Shown: in pieces, positions 7,990-15,682 of the stretch | How positions within the stretch are numbered: position 1 is the stretch's first letter | Layout: each line of letters starts with the position of its first letter | Source: Chitinophagaceae bacterium | GTDB lineage: Bacteria > Bacteroidota > Bacteroidia > Chitinophagales > Chitinophagaceae | Direction of reading: 5' to 3' | Assembly (NCBI GenBank): GCA_947463105.1 | Contig: CANHSD010000008.1 | Coordinates: 1-25,698 of the forward strand | DNA length: 25,698 nt | The notes under the pieces: model-generated | What the model was told of the DNA's origin: nothing | Seen by the model: the letters and a program-made list of their open reading frames with translations, nothing else | Database searches by the model: none | Program-made: the position numbers and the translations under genes

Positions 7990-9085
7990 TTAAGTTGAAA
8001 CATTTTCTTTTTCCATCATGAGATAGGCTTTGATGAAACCGTCAAGGTCACCGTCCATTACGGGTTGGATATTGCCTACCTCATGGTCAGTCCTGTGATC
8101 CTTGATCATCTTGTATGGATGGAAAACATAGCTGCGGATCTGACTTCCCCACTCAATTTTTTTCTTGGAGGCGTTATTGGCATTTTTGAGTTCCTCACGC
8201 CTTCTCATTTCCTCTTCATATAATTTGCTCTTGAGCATCTTGAGGGCTTTTTCCCTGTTCTCGCCCTGGGTCCTCGCCTGTTGACATTCAACAATGATAC
8301 CACTGGGAGTATGCTTAAGCCTTACTGCCGTTTCTACCTTGTTTACATTCTGTCCACCCTTTCCACCTGAGCGGTAAAATTCCCATACCAAATCAGCTGG
8401 ATTGACTTCAATTTCAATGGAGTCATCAACCAGCGGATACACATAAACAGATGCAAAAGAGGTATGCCTTCGGGCATTGCTATCAAAAGGAGAAATCCTT
8501 ACCAACCGATGAACACCATTTTCTGCTTTCAGAAATCCGTAGGCAAAAGGTCCTTCAAACTGCAAAACAGCCGATTTAATTCCAGCACCATCTCCATCCT
8601 GCCAATCCAGTTCAGTTACGGTCCAGCCTTGTTTTTCTCCGTACATTCTGTACATCCGAACAAGCATCTCAGCCCAGTCCTGGCTTTCCGTACCACCCGC
8701 GCCACTGTTGACCTGTAGCACCGCAGGAAGTTCATCCTCGGGTTGGTTGAGGGTACTCTTGAACTCGGCTTCATCCAAAGCCGCAATAGCCTTATCGTTG
8801 GCCAACTTCACTTCCTCTTCGGAACATTCGCCCTCTTTCCAGAATTCGAACAATACCACAAGGTCTTCTACTGCAGCATCAGTTGAAGTGTAGAGGTTGA
8901 GCCAGTATTCGTTAAGCTTAATGGTTTTGAGAATCTCCGTAGCACGCTTGTTATCGTCCCAGAATCCAGGCGATTGTGACTTTAGCTTGTCCTCATTTAT
9001 TTTATATCGTCGATTTTCGACGTCAAAGAAACCTCCTCAAGACGGATAGGCGGTCTCTCATACTCTTTATTTGTTCAATTGTCAT
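7990..9085 (-). CDS. prfB: Peptide chain release factor 2, with programmed +1 frameshift
   Basis: RF2 recognises UAA and UGA and triggers peptide release. The gene is in two frames. Frame one starts at ATG 9085 and reads MTIEQIKSMRDRLSVLRRFL, then meets an in-frame TGA at 9025-9023. Slipping one base on CTT (9028-9026) continues with GAC at 9024 and runs open to 7990, giving about 364 residues, the normal RF2 length. The slippery site CTT-TGA-C is preceded three bases upstream by AGGAGG (9037-9032), as in the known RF2 autoregulatory frameshift. The long frame carries the GGQ peptidyl-hydrolase motif (SGGKGGQNVNK). A gene call starting at GTG 8859 would lose the N-terminal domain. Confidence 0.96.
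9022..9037 (-). promoter_or_regulatory. prfB programmed +1 frameshift site
   Basis: Minus strand: internal Shine-Dalgarno-like AGGAGG (9037-9032), spacer TTT, slippery CTT (9028-9026), stop TGA (9025-9023) followed by C. The established model is that scarce RF2 makes the ribosome pause at the poorly terminating TGA-C, and the anti-SD contact promotes a +1 slip from CUU to UUU. This makes RF2 synthesis self-limiting. All elements and the three-base spacing match the E. coli arrangement. Confidence 0.95.
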
Positions 9086-9172
9086 AGAGTGTAAAATTAA
9101 GTCAATTCATTGAATGCCAATTCAAAATATAATTTTTTAGAACCATAAGGGATAAATTTTGTTATTGGAATT

Positions 9173-9964
9173 ATGATTCAGGCATATAACTTTTTATACT
9201 CGTGGCAACTTTTTCCTGAAAAGGGTATTTACGAAAAAGGCGAAAGGCCTAAATCCGGTATTTACAAGTTGAGTGCCTCAGGTGAGCGAAATACCCTTAG
9301 CGTAGAAATGAATTGGGTTACTTTGGAAAACCAGGCCTTTTCATCCGATTATGTAATTGAAGCAGATGGTGATTTTCACCCCATGGCAGACCTTGGAATA
9401 GCGGAAAAAGCAAAGGTACAGTTCATTGACAGCATCAGTTTTGAGATCTTGTTGCTGGTCTCAGAAGAAAAGACGCTACGGATTTTTCATGAAATCCAAC
9501 CAAACGGTTATCTGAAAGTTACTGAGCAAAGCACAAGCGAAGAAGGGACAGCCTACCAGAACATTTCATATTACCACAAGCAAATGAGTGTGCTCCCCTA
9601 TTCAACTTCTGTTTCAGGTGCGGTGATCAGGCCCACTGAGGAAGGGATGATCAGGCACAAATCCCTGACGGCCATGGAGGAACAGACCAATATGCAGCTC
9701 TCCCAAATCAGGCAGCAAATTGAATTGTTGGCCCTTCAAGCCCAGGAAATACAAAGAAGAAAAGAGTTATCTGTATTGATTTACAGCGCAAAATTGAATT
9801 TCACTCCTGTGATAGGGCAACAATATTATCTCTACGAGAAAAAGGATGGAAGCCACTTTCTTTCTCTTGTCAGCCCTAGAGAATGGGGTCCATCCGGACC
9901 ATTCAAAAAATGTGCAGCAGCGGTTAAACTATTGGCTGACCATACCTGGATGGAATTGGTATAA
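9173..9964 (+). CDS. DUF2452 domain protein with an extra N-terminal beta-rich domain
   Basis: A 263-residue cytoplasmic protein without a signal peptide. Residues about 140-263 match DUF2452 (PF10504): PYSTSVSGAVIRPT, an amphipathic helix MEEQTNMQLSQIRQQIELLA, then EWGPSGPF and the terminal KLLADHTW. This family has no known function. Residues 1-136 form a separate domain, predicted mainly beta from the alternating pattern. It opens NFLYSWQLFPEKGIYEKGERPKSG, reminiscent of small lipocalin-like beta-barrels; that resemblance is weak and based on pattern alone. The two halves read through in one frame with no break. The gene is divergent from prfB and convergent with dnaK, so it is probably monocistronic. 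Confidence 0.75.
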   Translation: MIQAYNFLYSWQLFPEKGIYEKGERPKSGIYKLSASGERNTLSVEMNWVTLENQAFSSDYVIEADGDFHPMADLGIAEKAKVQFIDSISFEILLLVSEEKTLRIFHEIQPNGYLKVTEQSTSEEGTAYQNISYYHKQMSVLPYSTSVSGAVIRPTEEGMIRHKSLTAMEEQTNMQLSQIRQQIELLALQAQEIQRRKELSVLIYSAKLNFTPVIGQQYYLYEKKDGSHFLSLVSPREWGPSGPFKKCAAAVKLLADHTWMELV

Positions 9965-9993
9965 AAAAAGGGGATCTTATGGATCCCCTTTTT
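9965..9993. terminator. Bidirectional intrinsic terminator between the DUF2452 gene and dnaK
   Basis: A perfect 12-base inverted repeat: AAAAAGGGGATC (9965-9976), loop TTATG, and GATCCCCTTTTT (9982-9993). It has a GC-rich core with an A-tract on one side and a T-tract on the other, so it can end transcription from both directions. It begins directly after the TAA of the plus-strand gene and lies 14 bases beyond the dnaK stop. Confidence 0.93.
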
Positions 9994-10007
9994 GTTGGTG
10001 TTGTTTG

Positions 10008-11912
10008 TTATTTAACTTCCTCAAATTCTGCATCCGTAACATTGTCTGCGGATGATTTTGCACCACCTGCTTCTTGCCCGTCTGCTTGAGGTCCTGCCTG
10101 TTCAGCACCTTGTGTTGCATTGTACATGTCCTGACTGGCAGCCATCCATGCATCATTCAGTTCTTTGGTTGCCGCTTCTATTGAATCAACATCCTGCAAC
10201 TTATGGACTTCTTTGAGTTTAGAAAGGGCTGATTCGATGACTGCTTTTTTCTCTGCAGGAATCTTTTCACCAAACTCTTTCATTTGTTTTTCTGTTTGGA
10301 AAATGAGGGCATCCGCAGCATTGATTTTCTCAATTTTCTCACGGGCTTCCTTATCTGTTGCCTCGTTGGCTTTTGCTTCGGCCTTCATTTTTTCAATCTC
10401 CTCTTTGGTCAAACCACTTCCAGCTTCAATGCGAATCTTCTGTTCCTTTCCAGTGCCTTTGTCTTTTGCACTAACATTGATCAGACCATTGGCATCAATG
10501 TCAAATGTTACTTCAATTTGAGGTACACCCCTTGGTGCTGGAGGAATATTATCTAGGTTGAAAATACCAAGGGTCTTGTTCTGGTTGGCCATTGGCCTTT
10601 CTCCCTGAATAACATGGATCTGAACACCAGGTTGGTTATCTGCAGCAGTAGAGAAGCTTTCAGACTTTTTGGTAGGGATGGTGGTGTTGGAAGGAATCAA
10701 AACAGTCATTACTCCTCCAAGGGTTTCAATTCCCAAGCTCAATGGGGTTACATCAAGCAACAGAACATCTTTTACCTCACCAGTTAGTACAGCACCTTGT
10801 ACGCCTGCACCAATGGCTACGGCTTCATCTGGATTAACGCTCTTGTTGGGTTTTTTACCAAAGAACTTTTCAACAATTTCCTGCACCTTGGGAATCCTGG
10901 TAGATCCACCAACAAGGATAACCTCATCGATTTCACTTACATTCATGCCAGCATCTTTCAATGCCTGTTCGCAAGGCTTCAAGCAGCGCTCAAACAATTT
11001 GTCGGCAAGTTGCTCAAACTTGGCCCTGGTCAGTTTTTTAACCAGGTGCTTGGGAACACCATCAATGGCGGTAACATAAGGGAGGTTGATTTCCGTTTCA
11101 GATGAACCAGAAAGCTCAACTTTTGCTTTTTCAGAAGCTTCTTTCAATCGCTGAAGAGCCATTGGATCCTTTCTCAGGTCAATATTTTCTTCCTTTTGGA
11201 ATTCTTCGGCCAACCAGTCCATGATTAATTTATCAAAATCATCCCCACCAAGATGGGTATCACCATTCGTAGATTTCACTTCAAAAACACCATCGCCCAA
11301 CTCAAGAACGGAAACGTCAAATGTTCCTCCACCCAGGTCAAAAACGGCAATCTTGCTGTCCACATTCTTTTTATCAAGACCATAGGCCAAAGCTGCAGCA
11401 GTAGGCTCGTTAATGATCCTTCTGATGTTAAGGCCTGCAATTTCACCGGCTTCTTTGGTGGCCTGGCGTTGCGCATCGTTGAAGTAAGCAGGTACAGTAA
11501 CAACTGCTTCGTTCACCTCATGCCCAAGATAATCTTCGGCCACTTTCTTCATTTTTTGCAGAACCATGGCACTGATTTCCTGTGGTGTGTAAAGACGACC
11601 ATCAATATCAATCCTTACGGTATTGTTGTCGCCCTTGGCCACATTATAACTCCAATGTTTTATCTCTTCTGTCACTTCGTCAAAACGACGTCCCATGAAC
11701 CGCTTCACACTCGAGATGGTGTTGATGGGGTTCGTAATGGCCTGACGTTTTGCAGGATCTCCCACTTTGCGTTCGCCATTCTTGAGAAATGCCACAACAC
11801 TGGGGGTAGTTCTTCTTCCTTCATCGTTGGCGATAACAACTGGTTCGTTACCTTCCATTACTGAAACGCAACTGTTGGTCGTTCCTAGGTCAATTCCAAT
11901 GATTTTTGCCAT
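10008..11912 (-). CDS. dnaK: Chaperone protein DnaK (Hsp70)
   Basis: A full-length Hsp70 of 634 residues. The N-terminal ATPase starts with IIGIDLGTTNSCV, followed by phosphate-binding and adenosine-binding motifs (VFDLGGGTFDVSVLELG, about 193-209, and ILVGGSTRIPKVQ, about 337-349). The linker DVLLLDVTPLSLGIETLGG (about 387-405) leads into the substrate-binding domain. The C-terminus ends in FEEVK, near the EEVD/EEVK tail of the family. DnaK refolds proteins with DnaJ and GrpE, neither of which is in the window. The 153-base upstream region (11913-12065) has no CIRCE element and no clear TTTG-N19-TAnnTTTG promoter that I can see, so its control is unresolved. Confidence 0.99.
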   Translation of the reverse strand: MAKIIGIDLGTTNSCVSVMEGNEPVVIANDEGRRTTPSVVAFLKNGERKVGDPAKRQAITNPINTISSVKRFMGRRFDEVTEEIKHWSYNVAKGDNNTVRIDIDGRLYTPQEISAMVLQKMKKVAEDYLGHEVNEAVVTVPAYFNDAQRQATKEAGEIAGLNIRRIINEPTAAALAYGLDKKNVDSKIAVFDLGGGTFDVSVLELGDGVFEVKSTNGDTHLGGDDFDKLIMDWLAEEFQKEENIDLRKDPMALQRLKEASEKAKVELSGSSETEINLPYVTAIDGVPKHLVKKLTRAKFEQLADKLFERCLKPCEQALKDAGMNVSEIDEVILVGGSTRIPKVQEIVEKFFGKKPNKSVNPDEAVAIGAGVQGAVLTGEVKDVLLLDVTPLSLGIETLGGVMTVLIPSNTTIPTKKSESFSTAADNQPGVQIHVIQGERPMANQNKTLGIFNLDNIPPAPRGVPQIEVTFDIDANGLINVSAKDKGTGKEQKIRIEAGSGLTKEEIEKMKAEAKANEATDKEAREKIEKINAADALIFQTEKQMKEFGEKIPAEKKAVIESALSKLKEVHKLQDVDSIEAATKELNDAWMAASQDMYNATQGAEQAGPQADGQEAGGAKSSADNVTDAEFEEVK

Positions 11913-12065
11913 ATTTAAGATTTTAGATAATCGTAATGTGCAAGAGATATGCCGTTCATCAAATCAGGAAATCTTGTCAGTTTTTCATTCAAAAGCATGA
12001 CAAACAGAACATTATGGCTGTTTTTATTGATCAAAATGGCATAAAAAAGGAAAACATGATCGCAA

Positions 12066-13040
12066 TCAGTTTTTTTGAAGGATATGGCTGATGATCAAAT
12101 CGGCATGATGACGGGAGTTTTCAATGAACCATTTGTTGGTTTTAAGGCCTCCACAAATCACACCAGCAAGATAAACTCCTTCAATATTGGTCATCATGGT
12201 GACTGGATCGTGCACCGGAGTTTGATAAGGGTCGGTACCTGCAGCAATGCCAATAGATGCCAAAAAATCAAAATCAGGGAGATACCCTGTCATGGCAAGT
12301 ACAAAATCATTGGAAATCGTTTCGATGCCATCGGGTGTTGATATGTCTACTTCAGTTTCCCTGATGGCAGCAATCGAGGCATTGTAATAGGCTTTGATCG
12401 AGCCTTCGCTAATCCTGTTTTCTATGTCTGGCCGAATCCAGTACTTCACAGACTCCCTGATTTGCTCATCCCGAATGACCATGGTCACTTCAGCCCCCTT
12501 TCTCCATGTTTCCATGGCAACATCCACTGCAGAATTGGCAGCTCCCACCACAACAATTTGCTGACCATAATAAATATGCGGTTCCTTGTAATAGTGGTGC
12601 ACCTTGGGCAGATCTTCCCCCGGAACATGCATGAGTTTGGGAATATCATAAAAGCCTGACGCTATGATGATTTTTTTGGCTTGATACAGGGATTTGGATG
12701 TTTTTACCCTGAAAACATTTGATGATGGTGTGACGGATTCTACTGCTTCATACAAGGCCAGCTTTAGCTTCCAATGCATAGATACCCTTCGATAGTATTC
12801 CAGTGCTTCTGATCTGGTGGGTTTGGGGTTGTGTGAAATGAAGGGAACATTGCCAATTTCCAGCTTGTCAGCAGTTGAAAAAAAGGTCATATTGAGTGGA
12901 TAGTTGTAAAGGGAATTGACAAGGGGGCCTTTTTCAACAATCAAATAAGATAAACCATTCTGTGTACAGGAAATACCACAGGCCAAACCGATGGGGCCTG
13001 CACCAATAATAAGGACATCTAGTATTGGTGCAGCATTCAT
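12066..13040 (-). CDS. YpdA family putative bacillithiol disulfide reductase
   Basis: A FAD/NAD(P)H-dependent reductase of 324 residues related to thioredoxin reductase but lacking its CxxC redox pair. It has the FAD Rossmann motif GAGPIGLACG (about 13-22), the NAD(P)H motif VVVGAANSAVDVAMETWRKG (about 167-186) and the late FAD motif GVYLAGVICGG. The TFFSTADKLEIGNVPFIS segment is typical of YpdA. In Firmicutes YpdA reduces oxidised bacillithiol; many Bacteroidota also make bacillithiol, but no bsh gene is in the window. The frame can start at GTG 13043, but ATG 13040 overlaps the stop of the gtrA-like gene as TGATG, a usual coupling signal, so I place the start there. Confidence 0.87.
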   Translation of the reverse strand: MNAAPILDVLIIGAGPIGLACGISCTQNGLSYLIVEKGPLVNSLYNYPLNMTFFSTADKLEIGNVPFISHNPKPTRSEALEYYRRVSMHWKLKLALYEAVESVTPSSNVFRVKTSKSLYQAKKIIIASGFYDIPKLMHVPGEDLPKVHHYYKEPHIYYGQQIVVVGAANSAVDVAMETWRKGAEVTMVIRDEQIRESVKYWIRPDIENRISEGSIKAYYNASIAAIRETEVDISTPDGIETISNDFVLAMTGYLPDFDFLASIGIAAGTDPYQTPVHDPVTMMTNIEGVYLAGVICGGLKTNKWFIENSRHHADLIISHILQKN

Positions 13041-13522
13041 CACGTTGAAGCTTTGGTTGATTTAAAACTGAAATGCCTTTGGGAGATATAACTGAATGCA
13101 ATGACAAAAAAAGTGGTAATCACCTTTGAAATGGTGGGATAAAGGTGAACATGTTCAACCAAAAGTTTGAGGAAGAAATAATTAAGAAACAGGCTGACAC
13201 TCACTGTTAACAGGTACCTGAAAAACTGTACCCTGCCACGCAAGGGAGAAGCAGTAAAAACGATGAAACGCATCAAAAAAAATCCTATGGGGAAACTTAC
13301 CAAAAATGCCATCAGAAATGCGGCAATATGCGGACTGATCACAATAAATGAAAGATCCAGGTTTTTCTTGTCAAGAATAAAATTATAACTGATGAAAAAC
13401 AGAAAAATATCAAATACTGTATTCACACCTCCACAGGCGGCATACCGGAAGGTGGTCTGGTCAAAAAACCTCCTGAAAAAGGGATAAAAAAAATCAAGGA
13501 TATTTTCAATAAATGGTTTCAA
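13040..13522 (-). CDS. GtrA-like family membrane protein
   Basis: A 160-residue protein with four predicted membrane helices (roughly residues 27-50, 61-85, 100-122 and 130-150). The GtrA-family opening FRYAACGGVNTVFDIFLFF and the closing SYISQRHFSFK are both present. GtrA-type proteins (PF04138) are thought to help move lipid-linked sugars across the membrane for cell-surface glycosylation; no partner glycosyltransferase lies next to it. There is no ATG near the N-terminus: the frame begins at TTG 13522, 20 bases after the upstream stop, and an in-frame stop at 13552-13550 limits any extension. The TTG start is thus likely but unproven. Confidence 0.82.
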   Translation of the reverse strand: MKPFIENILDFFYPFFRRFFDQTTFRYAACGGVNTVFDIFLFFISYNFILDKKNLDLSFIVISPHIAAFLMAFLVSFPIGFFLMRFIVFTASPLRGRVQFFRYLLTVSVSLFLNYFFLKLLVEHVHLYPTISKVITTFFVIAFSYISQRHFSFKSTKAST

Positions 13523-13542
13523 AGAAAAAACAGTTGAATAGG

Positions 13543-14667
13543 TTAAAATCTACACGTGTAAGTGGTATGCTTTTTTGAATAAGTAGCCCCAACAGCTTCG
13601 TGCAAGGCAAGCATTTTTGAATTGAAATCGCCCACCCAAGACAATTCAAGTTCTTCATAATGCTTCAAGGGCCTGGTATATTCCTGCAGTTTCATGAATA
13701 GGCAGGATTCAAGTCCCATGTTGCGGTATTGTTCTTTTGTGCCCATGATGACGGCACGCATTCTCTTGTGTTTGATAGTAAATTTGTTCCAAACAAATTT
13801 AAGCTTGCCCAACAAATCCAAACGGCCATTAAGGCCTTTGATCAGTTCATTGGTGTCAGGAAGAATCATGACAAAGGCAACTGGTTCATCCTTGGACGTA
13901 TAGGCAAACCAAATGAGGTTGGGATCCATCACGGGTTTGATTTTGTTGATGGTTTCCTCAATGGTGGCATCAGTTACCGTGGTAAAATTTTCAAAATCCT
14001 TCCAGGCGTCGTTGTAAATCTCCTTGAAATCCCTTGAATAACGGGGTATGTCTGCTGTATCAAGGTGACGGAAAATGTAGCCATTTCTTTTGGCTACCCA
14101 GCTGGAAATTTTAGCCACTTTTTCAGGCAAGCCTTTTCTAACATCAATTCTATTCGATATTTGCTCGTATTTAACTTTAAACCCGTAAGATTCAAAAAGG
14201 GTTTTATAATAGGGTGGATTGTAATTCATCCCATAAAATGGGCTGGAGAAGCCATCAACCAAAAGCCCCCACCACATGTCATTTTCTCCAAAGTTGATGG
14301 GACCATTCATGGCCTTCATGCCATGAGATTCCAGCCATGTCTTCGCCTGATCAAAAAGCAGGTTAGCAGCAGCTTGATCATCTATGCATTCAAAAAAACC
14401 ACATCCGCCTGTCGGTTGTTGTTCATTGTAGGCCTTTTTCTCATTGATGAAGGCTGCTATCCGGCCAATGACAGCGTTGTTTTTATCAACAAGAATCCAC
14501 CTGGTGCATTTGCCAAAGGTGAAAAAATTATTTTTTTGGGGATCAAATACGGACTCGATGTCATTCAACAAGGGACATACCCACTGAGCATCGTTCCCAT
14601 AAATGGAAAATGGAAATTCCAGGAATTGTCGAACAACATGCTTGTCAGCTACTTCAATTGTTTGCAT
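13543..14667 (-). CDS. GNAT-like (acyl-CoA N-acyltransferase fold) protein, uncharacterised
   Basis: A 374-residue protein of a family frequent in Bacteroidota and usually annotated as GNAT-type or hypothetical. The middle has a strongly patterned stretch (HGMKAMNGPINFGENDMWWG, about residues 114-133, then YGMNYNPPYYKTLFESYGF, about 143-161). The C-terminal part, around residues 310-335, reads like a GNAT acetyl-CoA loop region (MGTKEQYRNMGLESCLF). The double-domain layout suggests two acyltransferase folds, the second more complete. The substrate is unknown. It is the first gene of a tight unit with the GtrA-like protein (20-base gap) and the YpdA-like reductase. A TAAATTTG promoter box lies just upstream. 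Confidence 0.65.
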   Translation of the reverse strand: MQTIEVADKHVVRQFLEFPFSIYGNDAQWVCPLLNDIESVFDPQKNNFFTFGKCTRWILVDKNNAVIGRIAAFINEKKAYNEQQPTGGCGFFECIDDQAAANLLFDQAKTWLESHGMKAMNGPINFGENDMWWGLLVDGFSSPFYGMNYNPPYYKTLFESYGFKVKYEQISNRIDVRKGLPEKVAKISSWVAKRNGYIFRHLDTADIPRYSRDFKEIYNDAWKDFENFTTVTDATIEETINKIKPVMDPNLIWFAYTSKDEPVAFVMILPDTNELIKGLNGRLDLLGKLKFVWNKFTIKHKRMRAVIMGTKEQYRNMGLESCLFMKLQEYTRPLKHYEELELSWVGDFNSKMLALHEAVGATYSKKHTTYTCRF

Positions 14668-14683
14668 TGCTTGGTGTGAACTG

Positions 14684-14691
14684 CAAATTTA
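14684..14691 (-). promoter_or_regulatory. Candidate -7 promoter box for the GNAT/GtrA/YpdA unit
   Basis: The minus strand reads TAAATTTG, an exact match to TAnnTTTG, 16 bases before the ATG at 14667. No clear TTTG was found 19 bases further upstream. A possible terminator hairpin for the preceding gene lies just behind it. Confidence 0.35.
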
Positions 14692-14692
14692 C

Positions 14693-14721
14693 CAAAAAGG
14701 CAGGAAAGCTGATGAATCAGC
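14693..14721 (-). terminator. Possible weak terminator after the glycerophosphodiesterase gene
   Basis: The minus strand contains the palindrome GCTGATTCATCAGC (14721-14708), which can form a 5-6 base stem. It is followed by TTTCCTGCCTTTTT. The position, seven bases after the stop codon, fits a terminator, but the stem is short and the T-tract is interrupted. Confidence 0.3.
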
Positions 14722-14727
14722 AGAGAA

Positions 14728-15636
14728 TTAACGGATTTTAAGGATGCTAAATCGGTCAGGATAGTCTGAAATGATACCATCCACGCCCAATACTGCCATT
14801 TTTTCAATGTCTTTTTCTTCATTGACAGTCCATGCAATCACTTTTATCTTCAGTTTCCTGCAAGCTTCGATAAATGCCTTATCGATCAGCTGATAAACAG
14901 GACTCAATATATTGGGACGAAAACCAAGATCAGCCACCCATTGCTCTGGTGTTTTTTTAATGGATCCACCAAACAAATAAGATGTTTTGATTGATGGAAA
15001 GGATTGGTGCAAAACCTGTAAGGTTCTTTTATCAAATGACTGGATAATGGTTCTTCTGGAGATTTTTCCTTTGGTGATAACATCCATCATTAGCTTCACA
15101 AAAGTTTCAGGATTGGGGTGAGAAATCCCATCTGTTGAAGGTGCACATTTTGTCTCAATATTGTAGTTGAGTGGTTTAAGTTTTTTGGCCTTTGTATACT
15201 CCTCAACTGCAGCAATCACATCACTGAGCAAAGGCTTGATGGCGGATATCTTTGTCTGCAAGGGAAAATTGGGGTGAAACTTCATTCCAACATCCCATTT
15301 TGACACATCCTCATAGGTCATGTTATAAATATTAAATGATTTATCCTTGGGCGATGAGAATTGCTGTCCTGTTGGCGGAGTAGCAATTTCAGGATTCATG
15401 AAGGGTTCATGGGAGAGGATTACTTTGTTATCCTTGGTAATGACAACATCCATTTCAAGGGTAGTAACCCCAAGGTCAATAGAATGCAGCAGGGCTGCAA
15501 TCGTGTTTTCAGGCATCAATCCCCTGCAGCCGCGGTGACCCTGAAGATCTATTTTTTTGTTTTGTGCGGAAACTGACTGGTTGAGAAAAGCCAGGAATGG
15601 CAAACAAAGCATGAATTGGATCAAATGTTTCAACAT
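14728..15636 (-). CDS. Exported glycerophosphodiester phosphodiesterase
   Basis: A 302-residue GDPD-family TIM barrel that splits glycerophosphodiesters into glycerol 3-phosphate and an alcohol. The signal peptide is residues 1-24 (ending SVSA-Q). The catalytic motif GHRGCRGLMPENT (about 33-45) supplies the active-site histidine and the metal-binding glutamate; EMDVVITKD (about 61-69) and the second histidine in LSHEPFMNP (about 74-82) follow. The C-terminal AWTVNEEKDIEKMAVLGVDGIISDYPDRF is typical of the family's last strands. It probably acts in the periplasm on phospholipid head groups. It is divergent from argS across 46 bases. Confidence 0.93.
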   Translation of the reverse strand: MLKHLIQFMLCLPFLAFLNQSVSAQNKKIDLQGHRGCRGLMPENTIAALLHSIDLGVTTLEMDVVITKDNKVILSHEPFMNPEIATPPTGQQFSSPKDKSFNIYNMTYEDVSKWDVGMKFHPNFPLQTKISAIKPLLSDVIAAVEEYTKAKKLKPLNYNIETKCAPSTDGISHPNPETFVKLMMDVITKGKISRRTIIQSFDKRTLQVLHQSFPSIKTSYLFGGSIKKTPEQWVADLGFRPNILSPVYQLIDKAFIEACRKLKIKVIAWTVNEEKDIEKMAVLGVDGIISDYPDRFSILKIR

Positions 15637-15657
15637 GCTATAAAATTAAGGGAATCG

Positions 15658-15665
15658 TACATTTG
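15658..15665 (+). promoter_or_regulatory. Candidate -7 promoter box for argS
   Basis: TACATTTG matches TAnnTTTG exactly and lies 17 bases before the argS ATG at 15683, a sensible position for a promoter with a short leader. No TTTG is visible at the ideal upstream distance. Confidence 0.4.
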
Positions 15666-15682
15666 CACCAATCTTATCAATT

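Noticed and set aside
9023..9025. In-frame TGA in prfB read as a disabling mutation (pseudogene)
   Set aside because: The AGGAGG, CTT-TGA-C and +1 continuation match the known RF2 programmed frameshift, so the gene is intact.
11253..11864. 203-codon plus-strand open frame opposite dnaK (and others at 10165-11105)
   Set aside because: It lies fully antisense to a highly conserved gene, its translation matches no family I recognise, and its composition is that of reversed dnaK codons.
14065..14679. 204-codon plus-strand open frame opposite the GNAT-like gene
   Set aside because: The minus-strand protein has a coherent family pattern over its whole length; the antisense translation has none.
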